Shown here in pieces: positions 28,794 through 38,472 of a stretch of 64,000 nt of DNA. Positions within the stretch are counted from its first letter, which is position 1; each line of letters starts with the position of its first letter. The stretch is from positions 201,378 to 265,377 of the forward strand of contig JADFCV010000004.1 of assembly GCA_017161655.1 (NCBI GenBank), given 5' to 3'. This stretch comes from Candidatus Sumerlaeota bacterium. GTDB lineage: Bacteria; Sumerlaeota; Sumerlaeia; Sumerlaeales; Sumerlaeaceae. Below the pieces are notes generated by a model, which saw only the letters and a program-made list of their open reading frames with translations, was not told where the DNA came from and made no database searches. The position numbers and the translations under genes are program-made.

Positions 28794-30374
28794 CTAAATG
28801 CGCGGGCCGCCGCCCATAATCTCTGCACCGATATCCGAAAACCGCTCAAAATTTGTCTTGAAGGTTTGCGCCAGTTTCCTCGCGGCTTCGTCATACGCTG
28901 TTTTGTCTGGCCAGCTATTGCGCGGGATGAGGATATCCGCTGGCACATCGGGTACGACCGCAGGTATGGCAAAGCCAAACATCGGGTCTTCAGTATAGGG
29001 GACATCGTCGAGTTTATTATCAAGGATCGCATGGATAATCGTGCGTGTGTACGGCAAGTCAATGCGCCGCCCCACACCGTATGCTCCACCAATCCACCCT
29101 GTGTTCACCAGCCAGCACTGTGCATTGTGCTTGCGCAGACGTTCCCCGAGCATTTCCGCATAAACTTTGGGCGGCAGTGGCAGGAACGGAGCTCCAAAGC
29201 AGCTCGAGAACACTGGTTGAGGCTCTTTCACACCGGTCTCTGTCCCGGCAAGTTTTGAAGTGTAACCACTGAGGAAGTGGTACATAGCCTGAGCTTCGTT
29301 GAGTTTTGCCACTGGAGGCAACACGCCAGTGGCGTCCGCGGTTAAAAAGATAACGTGATTCGGATGCCCACCTACTCCCGGAATCTTTGCGTTCTCTATG
29401 TAGTCTATAGGATAGGCGCAGCGAGTGTTTTCTGTTATGAAGTTGTCGCTATAATCTGGATTCCGCTCATCATCCAGCACGACATTCTCAAGCACTGCAC
29501 CGAAACGAATCGCGTCGTAGATTTGAGGCTCCTTTTCACGGGTCAATCCGATAACCTTCGCGTAGCAGCCACCCTCGAAATTAAAAATCCCATCATCGCT
29601 CCATCCGTGTTCGTCGTCACCAATAAGCCGCCGCTCGGGATCTGCGCTCAGTGTTGTTTTCCCCGTTCCACTCAAGCCGAAAAACAAAGCCACGTCACCG
29701 CGCTTGCCCTCGTTCGCAGAGCAGTGCATCGGTAGCACCCCCTGACGCGGCAGGAGATAATTCATCACAGTGAAAACACTTTTCTTAATTTCTCCAGCAT
29801 AGCGCGTTCCCCCAATCAGGACAATACGGCGCTCATAGTTAATAATAATGAACGCTTCCGAATTAGTATGGTCTCGTTCGGGGCGCGCCCGAAATGCTGG
29901 AACTGCAATAACAGTGAAGCTCGGACGATGCGTGCGCAGTTCTTCGCGGCTTGGGCGAATGAAAAGCTGATGGGCGAAAAGATTATGCCACGCCAGCTCC
30001 GTCTTAACGCGAATCGGGAGGCGATAGCGTGGGTCTGCTCCGCAATAACCGTCGAACACGTACATGGTTCGCTGGCGCACGTATTCTGCCACACGGCTAA
30101 AGAGAGCATCAAAATGCTGCGGTTCAAATGGGGCATTCGGTCCCCAATGCACAAGCTGTGCGGCTTCGCCACTGCGCACGATGAATTTGTCTTTCGGCGA
30201 GCGGCCCGTTCGCGGAGCTGTAATGGCATTAAAGGCTCCATTCGCCGCTAACTGCCCTTCCCGGTGTGCGATCGCCAGCTCAATGAGCTGCGGGACAGAG
30301 ACGTTTCGAATAGCATGCCCTGGCACAGCGACGCGGAATTCTTGCAGTGCTTCGTCATGAAGGTCGTACGACAT
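28794..30374 (-). CDS. pckA: Phosphoenolpyruvate carboxykinase (ATP)
   Basis: ALFFGLSGTGKTTLSADPERRLIGDDEHGW; NFEGGCYAKVIGL; LPRQGVLPMHCSANEG. Confidence 0.97.
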   Translation of the reverse strand: MSYDLHDEALQEFRVAVPGHAIRNVSVPQLIELAIAHREGQLAANGAFNAITAPRTGRSPKDKFIVRSGEAAQLVHWGPNAPFEPQHFDALFSRVAEYVRQRTMYVFDGYCGADPRYRLPIRVKTELAWHNLFAHQLFIRPSREELRTHRPSFTVIAVPAFRARPERDHTNSEAFIIINYERRIVLIGGTRYAGEIKKSVFTVMNYLLPRQGVLPMHCSANEGKRGDVALFFGLSGTGKTTLSADPERRLIGDDEHGWSDDGIFNFEGGCYAKVIGLTREKEPQIYDAIRFGAVLENVVLDDERNPDYSDNFITENTRCAYPIDYIENAKIPGVGGHPNHVIFLTADATGVLPPVAKLNEAQAMYHFLSGYTSKLAGTETGVKEPQPVFSSCFGAPFLPLPPKVYAEMLGERLRKHNAQCWLVNTGWIGGAYGVGRRIDLPYTRTIIHAILDNKLDDVPYTEDPMFGFAIPAVVPDVPADILIPRNSWPDKTAYDEAARKLAQTFKTNFERFSDIGAEIMGGGPRI

Positions 30375-30451
30375 TGCTGCGGTTTCTCCTGTTTTTTTTT
30401 TCGTAATGTCTTGATTAGCAGTAATCGTTGGGCGCTTGCTCTCAGGAGCCG

Positions 30452-31711
30452 TTATGCGCTTTCTTTCTTCTGCCGCGCCACATAATGCGGCTCAGCTCTT
30501 CCTTCGATGACGTCGGCGTCGATAACGACCTCTGCAACGTCAGCTGCGCGCGAAGGAAGGTCGAACATGATATCTAGCATCACATTTTCTAAGATCGCCC
30601 TCAGGCCGCGCGCTCCGGTTTCCATCTTGAGCGCCTGCCGCGCGATTGTCTTGAGTGCTTCTGGAGTGATCGTGAGCTCCACACCTTCCATCTCGAAAAA
30701 TTTCTTGTATTGTTTCACGATAGCGTTGCGCGGCTCGACCAGAATTTGGATGAGCTCCTTCTCGCCCAGTTTGTCGAGAGTCGCAACCACTGGCAACCGG
30801 CCAATGAACTCCGGGATAAACCCAAATTTCATGAGGTCCTGGGGCGTGACCTGGGCGAGTAACCTGCCAATATCGCGGTCTCGCCGCGAAACAATCTCGG
30901 CCCCAAATCCCATGCTCTTCGCTGACACACGATGCTCGATGATTTTTTCCAGGCCGGTAAACGCTCCACCGCAGATAAAAAGAATATTTGTTGTGTCAAT
31001 CGTGATGTACTCCTGGTGTGGATGCTTACGTCCGCCCCCGGGCGGCACGTTCGCGACAGTGCCTTCCAGGATCTTAAGAAGCGCTTGCTGCACACCCTCG
31101 CCGCTCACGTCTCGGGTGATGGACACGTTTTGCGTCGTGCGGGCAATCTTGTCTATTTCGTCAATGTAGACGATTCCGCGCTGTGTGCGCTCTTTATCTT
31201 GCCCCGCGTTCTGCCACAGCTTCAGCAAAATGTTCTCAACGTCCTCGCCCACGTAACCAGCTTGTGTCAGCGTCGTGGCATCCGCGATTGCGAAGGGAAC
31301 ATCCAATATCTTCGCGAGTGTTTGGGCCAGCAGGGTTTTTCCGCTACCAGTCGGACCTATCAGCAGGATATTGGCTTTTTCGATCTCCACATCCTCGGCC
31401 GTGTAATTGAACATGATCCGCTTGTAATGGTTGTGCACGGCCACACTGAGAATCTTCTTGGTCCGTTCCTGCGAAATCACGTACTGGTCGAGAATCTGTT
31501 TGATTTCCCGTGGTGAGGGCAGCCGCTTCACGCTCTGCAGTGCAGCTTCCTCGGCGCGAAGGAGTTCCTCTTGACGCAGCCTTTCGCTGCATTGCATCAC
31601 ACAGTCGTCGCAAATGTAGACATTTGCCAGCGTATCTTTCGTGGGTAAACCACGAAAAAGCGTCTTTACCGCGTGTTGGTCCTTACCACAAAATGAGCAA
31701 CGAAGTCGCAT
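30452..31711 (-). CDS. clpX: ATP-dependent Clp protease ATP-binding subunit ClpX
   Basis: N-terminal zinc-binding domain CSFCGKDQ...[60 protein letters not shown]. Confidence 0.97.
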   Translation of the reverse strand: MRLRCSFCGKDQHAVKTLFRGLPTKDTLANVYICDDCVMQCSERLRQEELLRAEEAALQSVKRLPSPREIKQILDQYVISQERTKKILSVAVHNHYKRIMFNYTAEDVEIEKANILLIGPTGSGKTLLAQTLAKILDVPFAIADATTLTQAGYVGEDVENILLKLWQNAGQDKERTQRGIVYIDEIDKIARTTQNVSITRDVSGEGVQQALLKILEGTVANVPPGGGRKHPHQEYITIDTTNILFICGGAFTGLEKIIEHRVSAKSMGFGAEIVSRRDRDIGRLLAQVTPQDLMKFGFIPEFIGRLPVVATLDKLGEKELIQILVEPRNAIVKQYKKFFEMEGVELTITPEALKTIARQALKMETGARGLRAILENVMLDIMFDLPSRAADVAEVVIDADVIEGRAEPHYVARQKKESA

Positions 31712-31904
31712 ACTGTCCTCAATAGTTTCTACTCGTCACCTTTGGAGCGAAGGGAAATAAAAACCCTTCCTTCGAAAGGCACGAGCGCTACGCTTTTTGG
31801 CTTTCTTTGGTCATATAAACCGCGCAAGCATCTATTCTCAACCAGTTAGTTCGGTGAAGAGCCGCCAAAGTTCAGTTTTGAGGAAAAACCTTCCGAAACA
31901 CGGC

Positions 31905-33398
31905 ATGAACAACCGTCACACAAACCTCTTTTACCGCGTAAAAACCTGTCTTCGCTTCGTTGTCAGCCGAGGAATGGCGTGGTATTTCTTGATCTTTCTT
32001 GCACTTCTCGCCTTCAACTACGCGCATTTCACCTACCGTCGGCCAGTGCCCCGCGTCCCTTACCTCACAGGGTTTGATGATCTTGGATATTTTGTTTATG
32101 CGAGGTCTCTCTTCTTTGACGGCGATCTGGATTTCCGAAACGACTACCTGTTCATCGTGCGTCTTCTGGGAGAGGATCTAGCCGGCCCTGCATTTGCTGA
32201 GTTGTTAAGGCTCAGCGAGAATGGGCTTCCGCGCAATCACTTCAACGCAGGAACCGGCATTGCGGCGCTACCAGGTCTGCTTGTGTTTCACCTTCTGGCC
32301 TACTTTCTGCATACGATCACGGTATTGCCAGAGATGCCATCACCGTTCGGTCCATGGTACGTATTTGCCTTCCTCACCACCAACCTGGCGTACGGGATTT
32401 TCGGTTTGTGGCTCACAACGCGCGTGGTCGGCAGGTTCTTCCCCACAGCAGTGGCACATCTGGGTTCGATCTCTACGCTCGTCGCAGGACCGGCTCTTTT
32501 CTATTTCCTTTATCAACCAGGCATGTCGCACCTTACCAGCTTGGCATGCGTCGCAGGAGCACTGCGTTTAACCCTCCTTTGGGAGGAAGAGAATCGTCCC
32601 CACCGCCAGACCACATGGGCGCTTCTGTGGGGACTGGTTGTCGGATTTGCACTTTCGGTGCGTTCAACCAATCTTCCGCTGGTTTTTCTTGCCTGCGTTC
32701 CCCTCTGCAGGGGCCGAGAAGCTCAGCACTCAACAACTCCTCGCCATCCCATCTTAAACTTACGCGAGCTCGCCTTTCCTCTGCTGGGACTCTTCTTGGG
32801 TTTCCTCCCACAGTTGATCTCTTGGCGGGTTCTCTATGGCTCCTGGTTTGCTAATACCTATTCTTACGAAGCCCATCTTGTGCCTTCGCACTTTTTTCAG
32901 GTTCTTTTCGGCCGACGCCACGGACTTTTCTTCTGGCATCCCTGGATGTTTGTCAGCGTGCTGGGGCTTGTCCTCTTCATTCGGAACCATCGCCGGATGG
33001 GGCTGGTGAACTTCGCAATTCTCCTCGCCATAGCCTGGGTTTACGGGAACTGGCAGGTTTACTGGTTGGGCGTCTCCTTCGGCATGAGGGGATATGTCGA
33101 ATATCTGCCGCTTTTCGCACTTGGGGCAGCCAGCTTTCTCGATTGGCTTCGCAAGCGTGTTCGCTCGACCTTTGCCCCTTTCGGCCTGACTTTGATTTTC
33201 TTCATCCTGAATCTTCACCTTTTGGTAGCATTCCGCGGAGGCGTGATCACTGTCGATGGCCCACTTTACTGGCTAGACACATTAGCGGACGGTCAAAAAT
33301 ACAAGGCCCAGCTCCGCCGCGAATGGCTGGCCCTGACCTCCTGGCATTATGGTTTTGCCGCCGGGGAACGCGCAAGCCTTTGGGAAAACGCATTTTGA
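31905..33398 (+). CDS. GT-C-like/PMT-type integral membrane protein
   Basis: Multi-TM ORF with TGFDDLGYFVYARSLFFDGDLDFRNDY loop. Likely start ATG 31905. Confidence 0.65.
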   Translation: MNNRHTNLFYRVKTCLRFVVSRGMAWYFLIFLALLAFNYAHFTYRRPVPRVPYLTGFDDLGYFVYARSLFFDGDLDFRNDYLFIVRLLGEDLAGPAFAELLRLSENGLPRNHFNAGTGIAALPGLLVFHLLAYFLHTITVLPEMPSPFGPWYVFAFLTTNLAYGIFGLWLTTRVVGRFFPTAVAHLGSISTLVAGPALFYFLYQPGMSHLTSLACVAGALRLTLLWEEENRPHRQTTWALLWGLVVGFALSVRSTNLPLVFLACVPLCRGREAQHSTTPRHPILNLRELAFPLLGLFLGFLPQLISWRVLYGSWFANTYSYEAHLVPSHFFQVLFGRRHGLFFWHPWMFVSVLGLVLFIRNHRRMGLVNFAILLAIAWVYGNWQVYWLGVSFGMRGYVEYLPLFALGAASFLDWLRKRVRSTFAPFGLTLIFFILNLHLLVAFRGGVITVDGPLYWLDTLADGQKYKAQLRREWLALTSWHYGFAAGERASLWENAF

Positions 33399-33603
33399 CT
33401 CACACACGGCTCTCTGTTCCACTTTCCGGTTTTGCGAATGAAGTTTTGCCCTGCTCTCGCTGTTGAAAAATAAAAGCGTCCGCGGCCAATTCGCTTGCAA
33501 ACAACGCCGGGGACTTCCATGCAATCTTAGCAAACTGTGGGGAAGACTGTCGCCGAATCCCTCAGAGGTCCGCAGTTCTTCTCACCAAGAGAGGATTTGA
33601 ATC

Positions 33604-34968
33604 ATGTCTACGCCGTTTGAGTTCGAAAGCGACTACGTTCAAGGCGCGAGAATCAAAGTCATTGGAATCGGGGGAGCGGGCTCGAATGCTGTCGACGAGC
33701 TCATCAAGTCGAACCTTCAAGGTGTCGAGTTTTATGTCATGAACACCGATGTCCAGGCGCTCGGGCTCTCGAAGGCGCCAAATAGAATTCAGATTGGCCG
33801 CGAGCTCACGCGGGGCCGCGGGGCTGGCTCCAACCCCGAAATTGGTCGCCAGGCTGCCGAAGAGGCCAAGGAAGAGATCGAGCGGATTCTTTCAGGTGCG
33901 GACATCGTGTTCATTACGGCGGGGCTTGGCGGCGGCACGGGCACTGGCGCCGCACCAGTTGTGGCTCGCATTGCGCGTGATCTCGGCATTCTCACCGTCG
34001 CTGTGGTCACTCTTCCCTTCGAATTCGAGGGACGCAAGCGAGCGAACAATGCGCAGGTGGGGTTGGCGCAGTTGCGCGAAGTCGTCGATGCCTGCACCGT
34101 CGTCAACAATACCCGCCTCCTCTCGCTTGCTGACAACAAAACCAGCTTCGTCGAGGGCCTGCGCATTGCCAACGAGATCCTCACCATGGCGGTGAAGAGC
34201 GTGAGTGAGGTCATCAACGTGCCAGGTCTCATTAATGTAGAGTTCTCTGATGTCCGCAACATCATGCAGGGCAAAGGAGGCGCGGTGATCGGTATCGGGG
34301 TCGGTAAAGGCGACCGCCGTGCTATCGAAGCCGTGGAAAAAGCTCGGGAAAACAAGCTGCTGGACGGTCTCGACATTCGAGGAGCTACGGGGGTCCTCAT
34401 TTGCTTTGCTGGTGGACCAGACGTGACAATTCACGAAGTTGCTGAAGCCTGCAGCGTCATCCACAAGGAAGCTGATCCCGAAGCAAACATCATTTTCGGG
34501 CTGGTCCTCGACGAAAGCATGAAGGATGAGGTGCGTGTGACCATTATCGCCACAGGACTTGACCGTGGCGCATCGCATGGTCCTGCGCTCGGCGTCCCAG
34601 AGACCCGCACTGAGCCTTCGCGCTTTGAGATTTCGAGGGGACCCGCTGAGTCTTCCTTTAAGCCTCAGGTCTCCACGCCTCGTTTCTCTTTCGTTGACGA
34701 GGGAAGCTCTGCCACGCCGTCCGCGCCTGCAAGCCAGTCTGGGTTTGCGAAAAGCGAGCCTTTTGCTGATACGGGAGGGCCAATCAAACTTGGCGGTTCG
34801 CCGGAGCCACTAGGCGCGGATACTCGGCCCTCGGAGCCTCGCCTTCAGCCGTCGCCGGCTCCATCCCCGGCTGCAGAGCAGGCGAAGGACAGCACTCCGC
34901 GGCCTCCTGATCCCAACGACAAAAGCACGCCTAGCTACTTTCGGCGCAGCTCGAGTTTGGGATTGTAA
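33604..34968 (+). CDS. ftsZ: Cell division protein FtsZ
   Basis: IKVIGIGGAGSNAVDELI; FITAGLGGGTGTGAAPVVA; NNTRLLSLADNKTSFVEGL; C-terminal peptide STPSYFRRSSSLGL after a disordered linker. Confidence 0.97.
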   Translation: MSTPFEFESDYVQGARIKVIGIGGAGSNAVDELIKSNLQGVEFYVMNTDVQALGLSKAPNRIQIGRELTRGRGAGSNPEIGRQAAEEAKEEIERILSGADIVFITAGLGGGTGTGAAPVVARIARDLGILTVAVVTLPFEFEGRKRANNAQVGLAQLREVVDACTVVNNTRLLSLADNKTSFVEGLRIANEILTMAVKSVSEVINVPGLINVEFSDVRNIMQGKGGAVIGIGVGKGDRRAIEAVEKARENKLLDGLDIRGATGVLICFAGGPDVTIHEVAEACSVIHKEADPEANIIFGLVLDESMKDEVRVTIIATGLDRGASHGPALGVPETRTEPSRFEISRGPAESSFKPQVSTPRFSFVDEGSSATPSAPASQSGFAKSEPFADTGGPIKLGGSPEPLGADTRPSEPRLQPSPAPSPAAEQAKDSTPRPPDPNDKSTPSYFRRSSSLGL

Positions 34969-34991
34969 GCAGCATTCGGCGGTACAGTTTT

Positions 34992-35041
34992 GGCCTCTAC
35001 GCATCTCGTTGCGAGATTGTCGCAGAGGCCGTTTCTTTTTT
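34992..35041 (+). terminator. Rho-independent terminator downstream of ftsZ
   Basis: GGCCTCTaCGcATCTCG / CGAGATtgtCGcAGAGGCC long imperfect stem followed by gTTTcTTTTTT. Confidence 0.85.
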
Positions 35042-35141
35042 CTCAGAACCTCGCAGTTGAGCAATTGCTTTTGCTCTGCAGAGAAGGCTTCTATCGAAAG
35101 GTTGCATAAGGGATTGTTTGTGAAACGCATCGAGCCTGATT

Positions 35142-35912
35142 ATGCGTGAGAAAATCTCGGTTATCATTCCGACGTACAACGAAGAGAAGAACATTCGGGC
35201 AGCCATCGAGTCGGTGCGCTGGGCTGACGAAATCATTGTCGTAGATTCCTTCAGCACCGATAGCACTCCTGAGCTCGCGCGCCAGATGGGAGCGCGTGTG
35301 CTCCAACATGAGTATGTCAATTCAGCTTCGCAGAAGAACTGGGCCATCCCGCAAGCCTCCTATCAGTGGGTCATGATTCTCGATGCTGATGAACGCGTCA
35401 CGCCTGCCTTGCGTGATGAAATTCTCGAGTTTTTAGAAAACCCTGGCGATGTCGTGGGGCTGCGCATTTATCGCGCGAATCATTTTATGGGGCGCCCCAT
35501 TCGTTATAGCGGCTGGCAAGACGACAACGTTCTCCGCGTATTCCTCCGCGACAAGGGGCGCTATCTCGATCGAGAAGTTCACGCAGATGTGGTGATCGAC
35601 GGGCCGGTGCGAGTCCTGCGCGCAAAGCTTTATCATAACACCTTCAGCAGCTTTGACCAATACATGCGCAAGTTCGACCGCTATACGACGTGGGCTGCAG
35701 GCGACCGAGCAAAAACAACGCGAAACGTCACCTTTGTGCATCTGTTCCTTCGTCCATGCTGGCGATTCTTCCGTCAATATGTGCTGAGATTCGGGTTCCT
35801 TGATGGCAAACCAGGACTCATTGTCTGCATGCTTGCAGCATTTAGCGTATTTCTGAAATACGCGAAGCTCTGGGAGCGTCTCGAACGCCAGAAAAGGGGT
35901 TCTCAGCAGTGA
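35142..35912 (+). CDS. Glycosyltransferase family 2 (WaaE/KdtX-like)
   Basis: ISVIIPTYNEEKNIRAAIESVRWADEIIVVDSFSTDST; WVMILDADERVTPALRDEI; LDREVHADVVIDGPV. Confidence 0.9.
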   Translation: MREKISVIIPTYNEEKNIRAAIESVRWADEIIVVDSFSTDSTPELARQMGARVLQHEYVNSASQKNWAIPQASYQWVMILDADERVTPALRDEILEFLENPGDVVGLRIYRANHFMGRPIRYSGWQDDNVLRVFLRDKGRYLDREVHADVVIDGPVRVLRAKLYHNTFSSFDQYMRKFDRYTTWAAGDRAKTTRNVTFVHLFLRPCWRFFRQYVLRFGFLDGKPGLIVCMLAAFSVFLKYAKLWERLERQKRGSQQ

Positions 35913-37036
35913 AGCTGCTTCTCAAAGCGCCGAATTGGATTGGTGATTGCGTGATGGCCACGCCAGCAGTGGCCCACCTGCGTGCTGCTTTTCCAACTGC
36001 CAACCTCACTGTGCTCTCCCGCCGAAGTTGCGCCGGCATTTGGCTAAACCATCCTCTCATCGATGACGTCATTGTTGCGGACGATCGAGAGTTCAAGCAT
36101 CGCCAAATCTCCGAGCTGCGTCATCTCAATTTCGATGCGGCGATTCTTTTTCCTAATTCCTTTCGGTCTGCGTGGGTGATTTGGCGGGCGGGTATTCCCC
36201 GGCGTTTTGGCTACAATCGCGCGGGCCGCATGTGGCTGCTGACGGATCTTCTTCCTTTTCGGCGGCGCGAATGGCAAACCGCAACGCCGGAACCTGTCAC
36301 CAAAAAGAGCATTCGTCCTAAAGGCGATGATCCTCCACCCCGCCACATGGTCGAGTATTATCTCGATCTCGCATCCTTCGCTGCGAGGCGCTTAGGTGCG
36401 ACAGTTGCGCCCCCCTGCGTTGATCCAGCACGCTCGTATCCGCCCCTGGTCTTGCCCGTTCAACCCACGGCGGATGCCACGGTGGAGCAAGTTCTTGCGC
36501 GTGAAGGAGTGTCACCTTCTGCTCCCCTCATAGGAATTCACCCCGGAGCCGCCTACGGTGGCGCAAAGCGCTGGCCTCTCGATCGCCTTGCACGAGCCGC
36601 CGAGTTACTTGCTCGCGAACTGAGAGCGACTGTAGTTATCACGGCTGGGCCAGCCGAAAGCGAGCTCTCCGCTGAATTGGCTCGTTCTATTGCCGTGCCG
36701 GTGTTGGAACTAGGACCACGTTTCGATTTGCCCTGTCTTACCGCCCTCCTTCGACGCCTCAAGCTCTTCATTGGGAATGATACGGGTGTTACCCACATGG
36801 CGGCGGCGGTCGGTACTCCCACCGTGGTTGTCTTTGGCCCCATGGATTGGAACGTGACTCGCCCGTGGTCGTCACGGGCGCGAGTTGTGCGCAAAAGCCC
36901 CCCATGTGCGCCTTGTTTTTTGCGTGAGTGTCCGCTCGATCACCGCTGCATGACTCAGGTTGTCCCAGAGGATGTTGTTGAGGCGGCCCGTTCACTTCTC
37001 ACGGAAGTTAAAGAGGCGGCGCATGCAGTTCAGTAA
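35909..37036 (+). CDS. waaF: Lipopolysaccharide heptosyltransferase II-like (GT9)
   Basis: LLLKAPNWIGDCVMATPAVAHLRAAFP; IGIHPGAAYGGAKRWP; FIGNDTGVTHMAAAVGTPTVVVFGPMDWNVTRPW. GTG start overlapping the upstream stop. Confidence 0.92.
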   Translation: MKLLLKAPNWIGDCVMATPAVAHLRAAFPTANLTVLSRRSCAGIWLNHPLIDDVIVADDREFKHRQISELRHLNFDAAILFPNSFRSAWVIWRAGIPRRFGYNRAGRMWLLTDLLPFRRREWQTATPEPVTKKSIRPKGDDPPPRHMVEYYLDLASFAARRLGATVAPPCVDPARSYPPLVLPVQPTADATVEQVLAREGVSPSAPLIGIHPGAAYGGAKRWPLDRLARAAELLARELRATVVITAGPAESELSAELARSIAVPVLELGPRFDLPCLTALLRRLKLFIGNDTGVTHMAAAVGTPTVVVFGPMDWNVTRPWSSRARVVRKSPPCAPCFLRECPLDHRCMTQVVPEDVVEAARSLLTEVKEAAHAVQ

Positions 37037-38165
37037 ACCGTTGGTGCTCCATCTATCCACAGAAAAAGGCTGGCGTGGAGGCGAGCGTCAGGTCCAGTTG
37101 CTCACGAACGGACTTCTTTCACGCGGATGGCCCTGCCTGGTTGCATCTCCACCCGACAGCGAGCTGTATCACGAGCGGAGAAAACAAGATAGCAAGTTAG
37201 CTGTTGCGCTTCCTATGCGCAACGAGTGGGATCTCCCCGCAGTAGCTCGGTTGGTACAAATCATTCGCCAACACAATCCTGCCATTCTTCACGCCCACAC
37301 CTCCCATGCTCATGCGCTTGCTTGGTTAGCAGGAAGAATCACAAACCGTCCGGTCGTCGTCACTCGCCGCGTAGATTTTCCCATTTCCACCAACTGGTTA
37401 TCAAAGCGAAAGTACCTCTCACCTTCTGTGACGTTTATCGCAATTTCCGAAGGCGTGCGTGAAGTGCTCATGCGTGGCGGCGTGCCGCGCGAGCGGATTC
37501 ACCTTGTGCACAGCGGCATAGAGCTAGGTCGCTATGAGTTTCGCAAAGGTCCCCGCGACGAGGCTGCGGCAAATACTTTTGGTGTCCGTGCTGGGGAAGC
37601 TTTTATCCTCAATGTCGCCGCCCTCGTTGATCATAAAGATCACCTTACACTCATCCGAGCCGCAGCACAACTGCGCGAGATCGCGCCCCGACCGTGGAGG
37701 CTTTTCATTGCGGGTTCGGGAGAAGAAGAGCCTCGGATTCGCAAAGCCATTGCTGAGTATGCGCTCGAGGAGCAGGTGACACTGTTGGGATATGTTCGCG
37801 ACTTGGTTCCTCTCTATCGCGCCGCGGACGTTTTTGTCCTCTCTTCGCATCTTGAAGGACTTTGTACTTCCATTCTTGATGCCATGACGGCGGGCGTTCC
37901 CGTGGTCGCAACCGACACAGGCGGCGTCCGAGACGCTGTTGCCCACGAGCAGACCGGGCTTCTCGTCCCGCCACGGAATCCTGGTGCATTGGCCGGCGCC
38001 ATCGCTCGGCTCCTTGAGGAACCAGAATTAGCTCGCGCCTTAACCGCCCATGCCCGCGCGAAAGTTGAAAAAGAGTTCACGGCCGACGCCATGGTCGAAG
38101 GCACCATTCGCGTTTATGAGAGTGTGCTGCGAGCGATTGGTAGCTCCTCGTGCAGAACATGCTGA
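37023..38165 (+). CDS. Glycosyltransferase family 4
   Basis: HLSTEKGWRGGERQVQLLTNGL; GSGEEEPRIRKAIAEYALEEQVTLLGYVRDLVPLYRAADVFVLSSHLEGLCTSILDAMTAGVPVVATDTGGVRD. Confidence 0.92.
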   Translation: MQFSKPLVLHLSTEKGWRGGERQVQLLTNGLLSRGWPCLVASPPDSELYHERRKQDSKLAVALPMRNEWDLPAVARLVQIIRQHNPAILHAHTSHAHALAWLAGRITNRPVVVTRRVDFPISTNWLSKRKYLSPSVTFIAISEGVREVLMRGGVPRERIHLVHSGIELGRYEFRKGPRDEAAANTFGVRAGEAFILNVAALVDHKDHLTLIRAAAQLREIAPRPWRLFIAGSGEEEPRIRKAIAEYALEEQVTLLGYVRDLVPLYRAADVFVLSSHLEGLCTSILDAMTAGVPVVATDTGGVRDAVAHEQTGLLVPPRNPGALAGAIARLLEEPELARALTAHARAKVEKEFTADAMVEGTIRVYESVLRAIGSSSCRTC

Positions 38166-38251
38166 AAGCGTGTCGAATTTCCGATCCCCCCACAGGACCG
38201 AAATTTTTTCTTGCATAGATTCCGCCTTGTGAGGGTAAAGAAGAATTACAA

Positions 38252-38338
38252 ATGCATCCCGCAAACAACATACAGCGTCTTTTTGCTGAGCGAGTACTTC
38301 TCGTAGCAGTAGTCGCTGTATGCGGCCTTGCGCCGTAG
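38252..38338 (+). CDS. Attenuator leader peptide (28 aa, Val/Leu-rich) for the ilvBN operon
   Basis: ATG 38252 to TAG 38336-38338: MHPANNIQRLFAERVLLVAVVAVCGLAP*. Residues 15-23 (VLLVAVVAV) are 7/9 Val/Leu. It lies just before competing RNA hairpins and ilvB. Below the ORF-track size cutoff. Confidence 0.85.
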   Translation: MHPANNIQRLFAERVLLVAVVAVCGLAP

Positions 38339-38413
38339 CGGGGATGCGCGCGTAGTTAGCATAAGTTTTGAGCCCCCGCCGGCGCAAGGGTCGGCGGGGG
38401 CTCTTCTATTTTC
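38261..38413 (+). promoter_or_regulatory. Transcription attenuator (pause hairpin / antiterminator / terminator) of ilvBN
   Basis: Pause stem: 38269-38277 CATACAGCG with 38314-38322 CGCTGTATG, plus 38261-38264 GCAA with 38328-38331 TTGC. Antiterminator: 38326-38335 CCTTGCGCCG with 38380-38389 CGGCGCAAGG, plus 38338-38343 GCGGGG with 38374-38379 CCCCGC. The antiterminator excludes the terminator at 38371-38402. Confidence 0.87.
38371..38412 (+). terminator. Intrinsic terminator of the ilvBN attenuator
   Basis: Stem 38371-38383 AGCCCCCGCCGGC with 38390-38402 GTCGGCGGGGGCT (13 bp with one G-U), loop GCAAGG, then CTTCTATTTT. Confidence 0.88.
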
Positions 38414-38472
38414 CCCTCTTCCTCTTGCCCAAGCGGTGGCTAATCCCAAAGCCAAAAGGAGCAGCAACAATC

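Noticed and set aside
30392-30401. T10/A10 run upstream of pckA as a slippage or regulatory element
   Set aside because: Non-coding and just upstream of the SD; nothing else supports a function.
33789-34578. Long minus-strand ORFs (203 and 228 aa) opposite ftsZ
   Set aside because: Antisense shadow frames of a strongly conserved gene.
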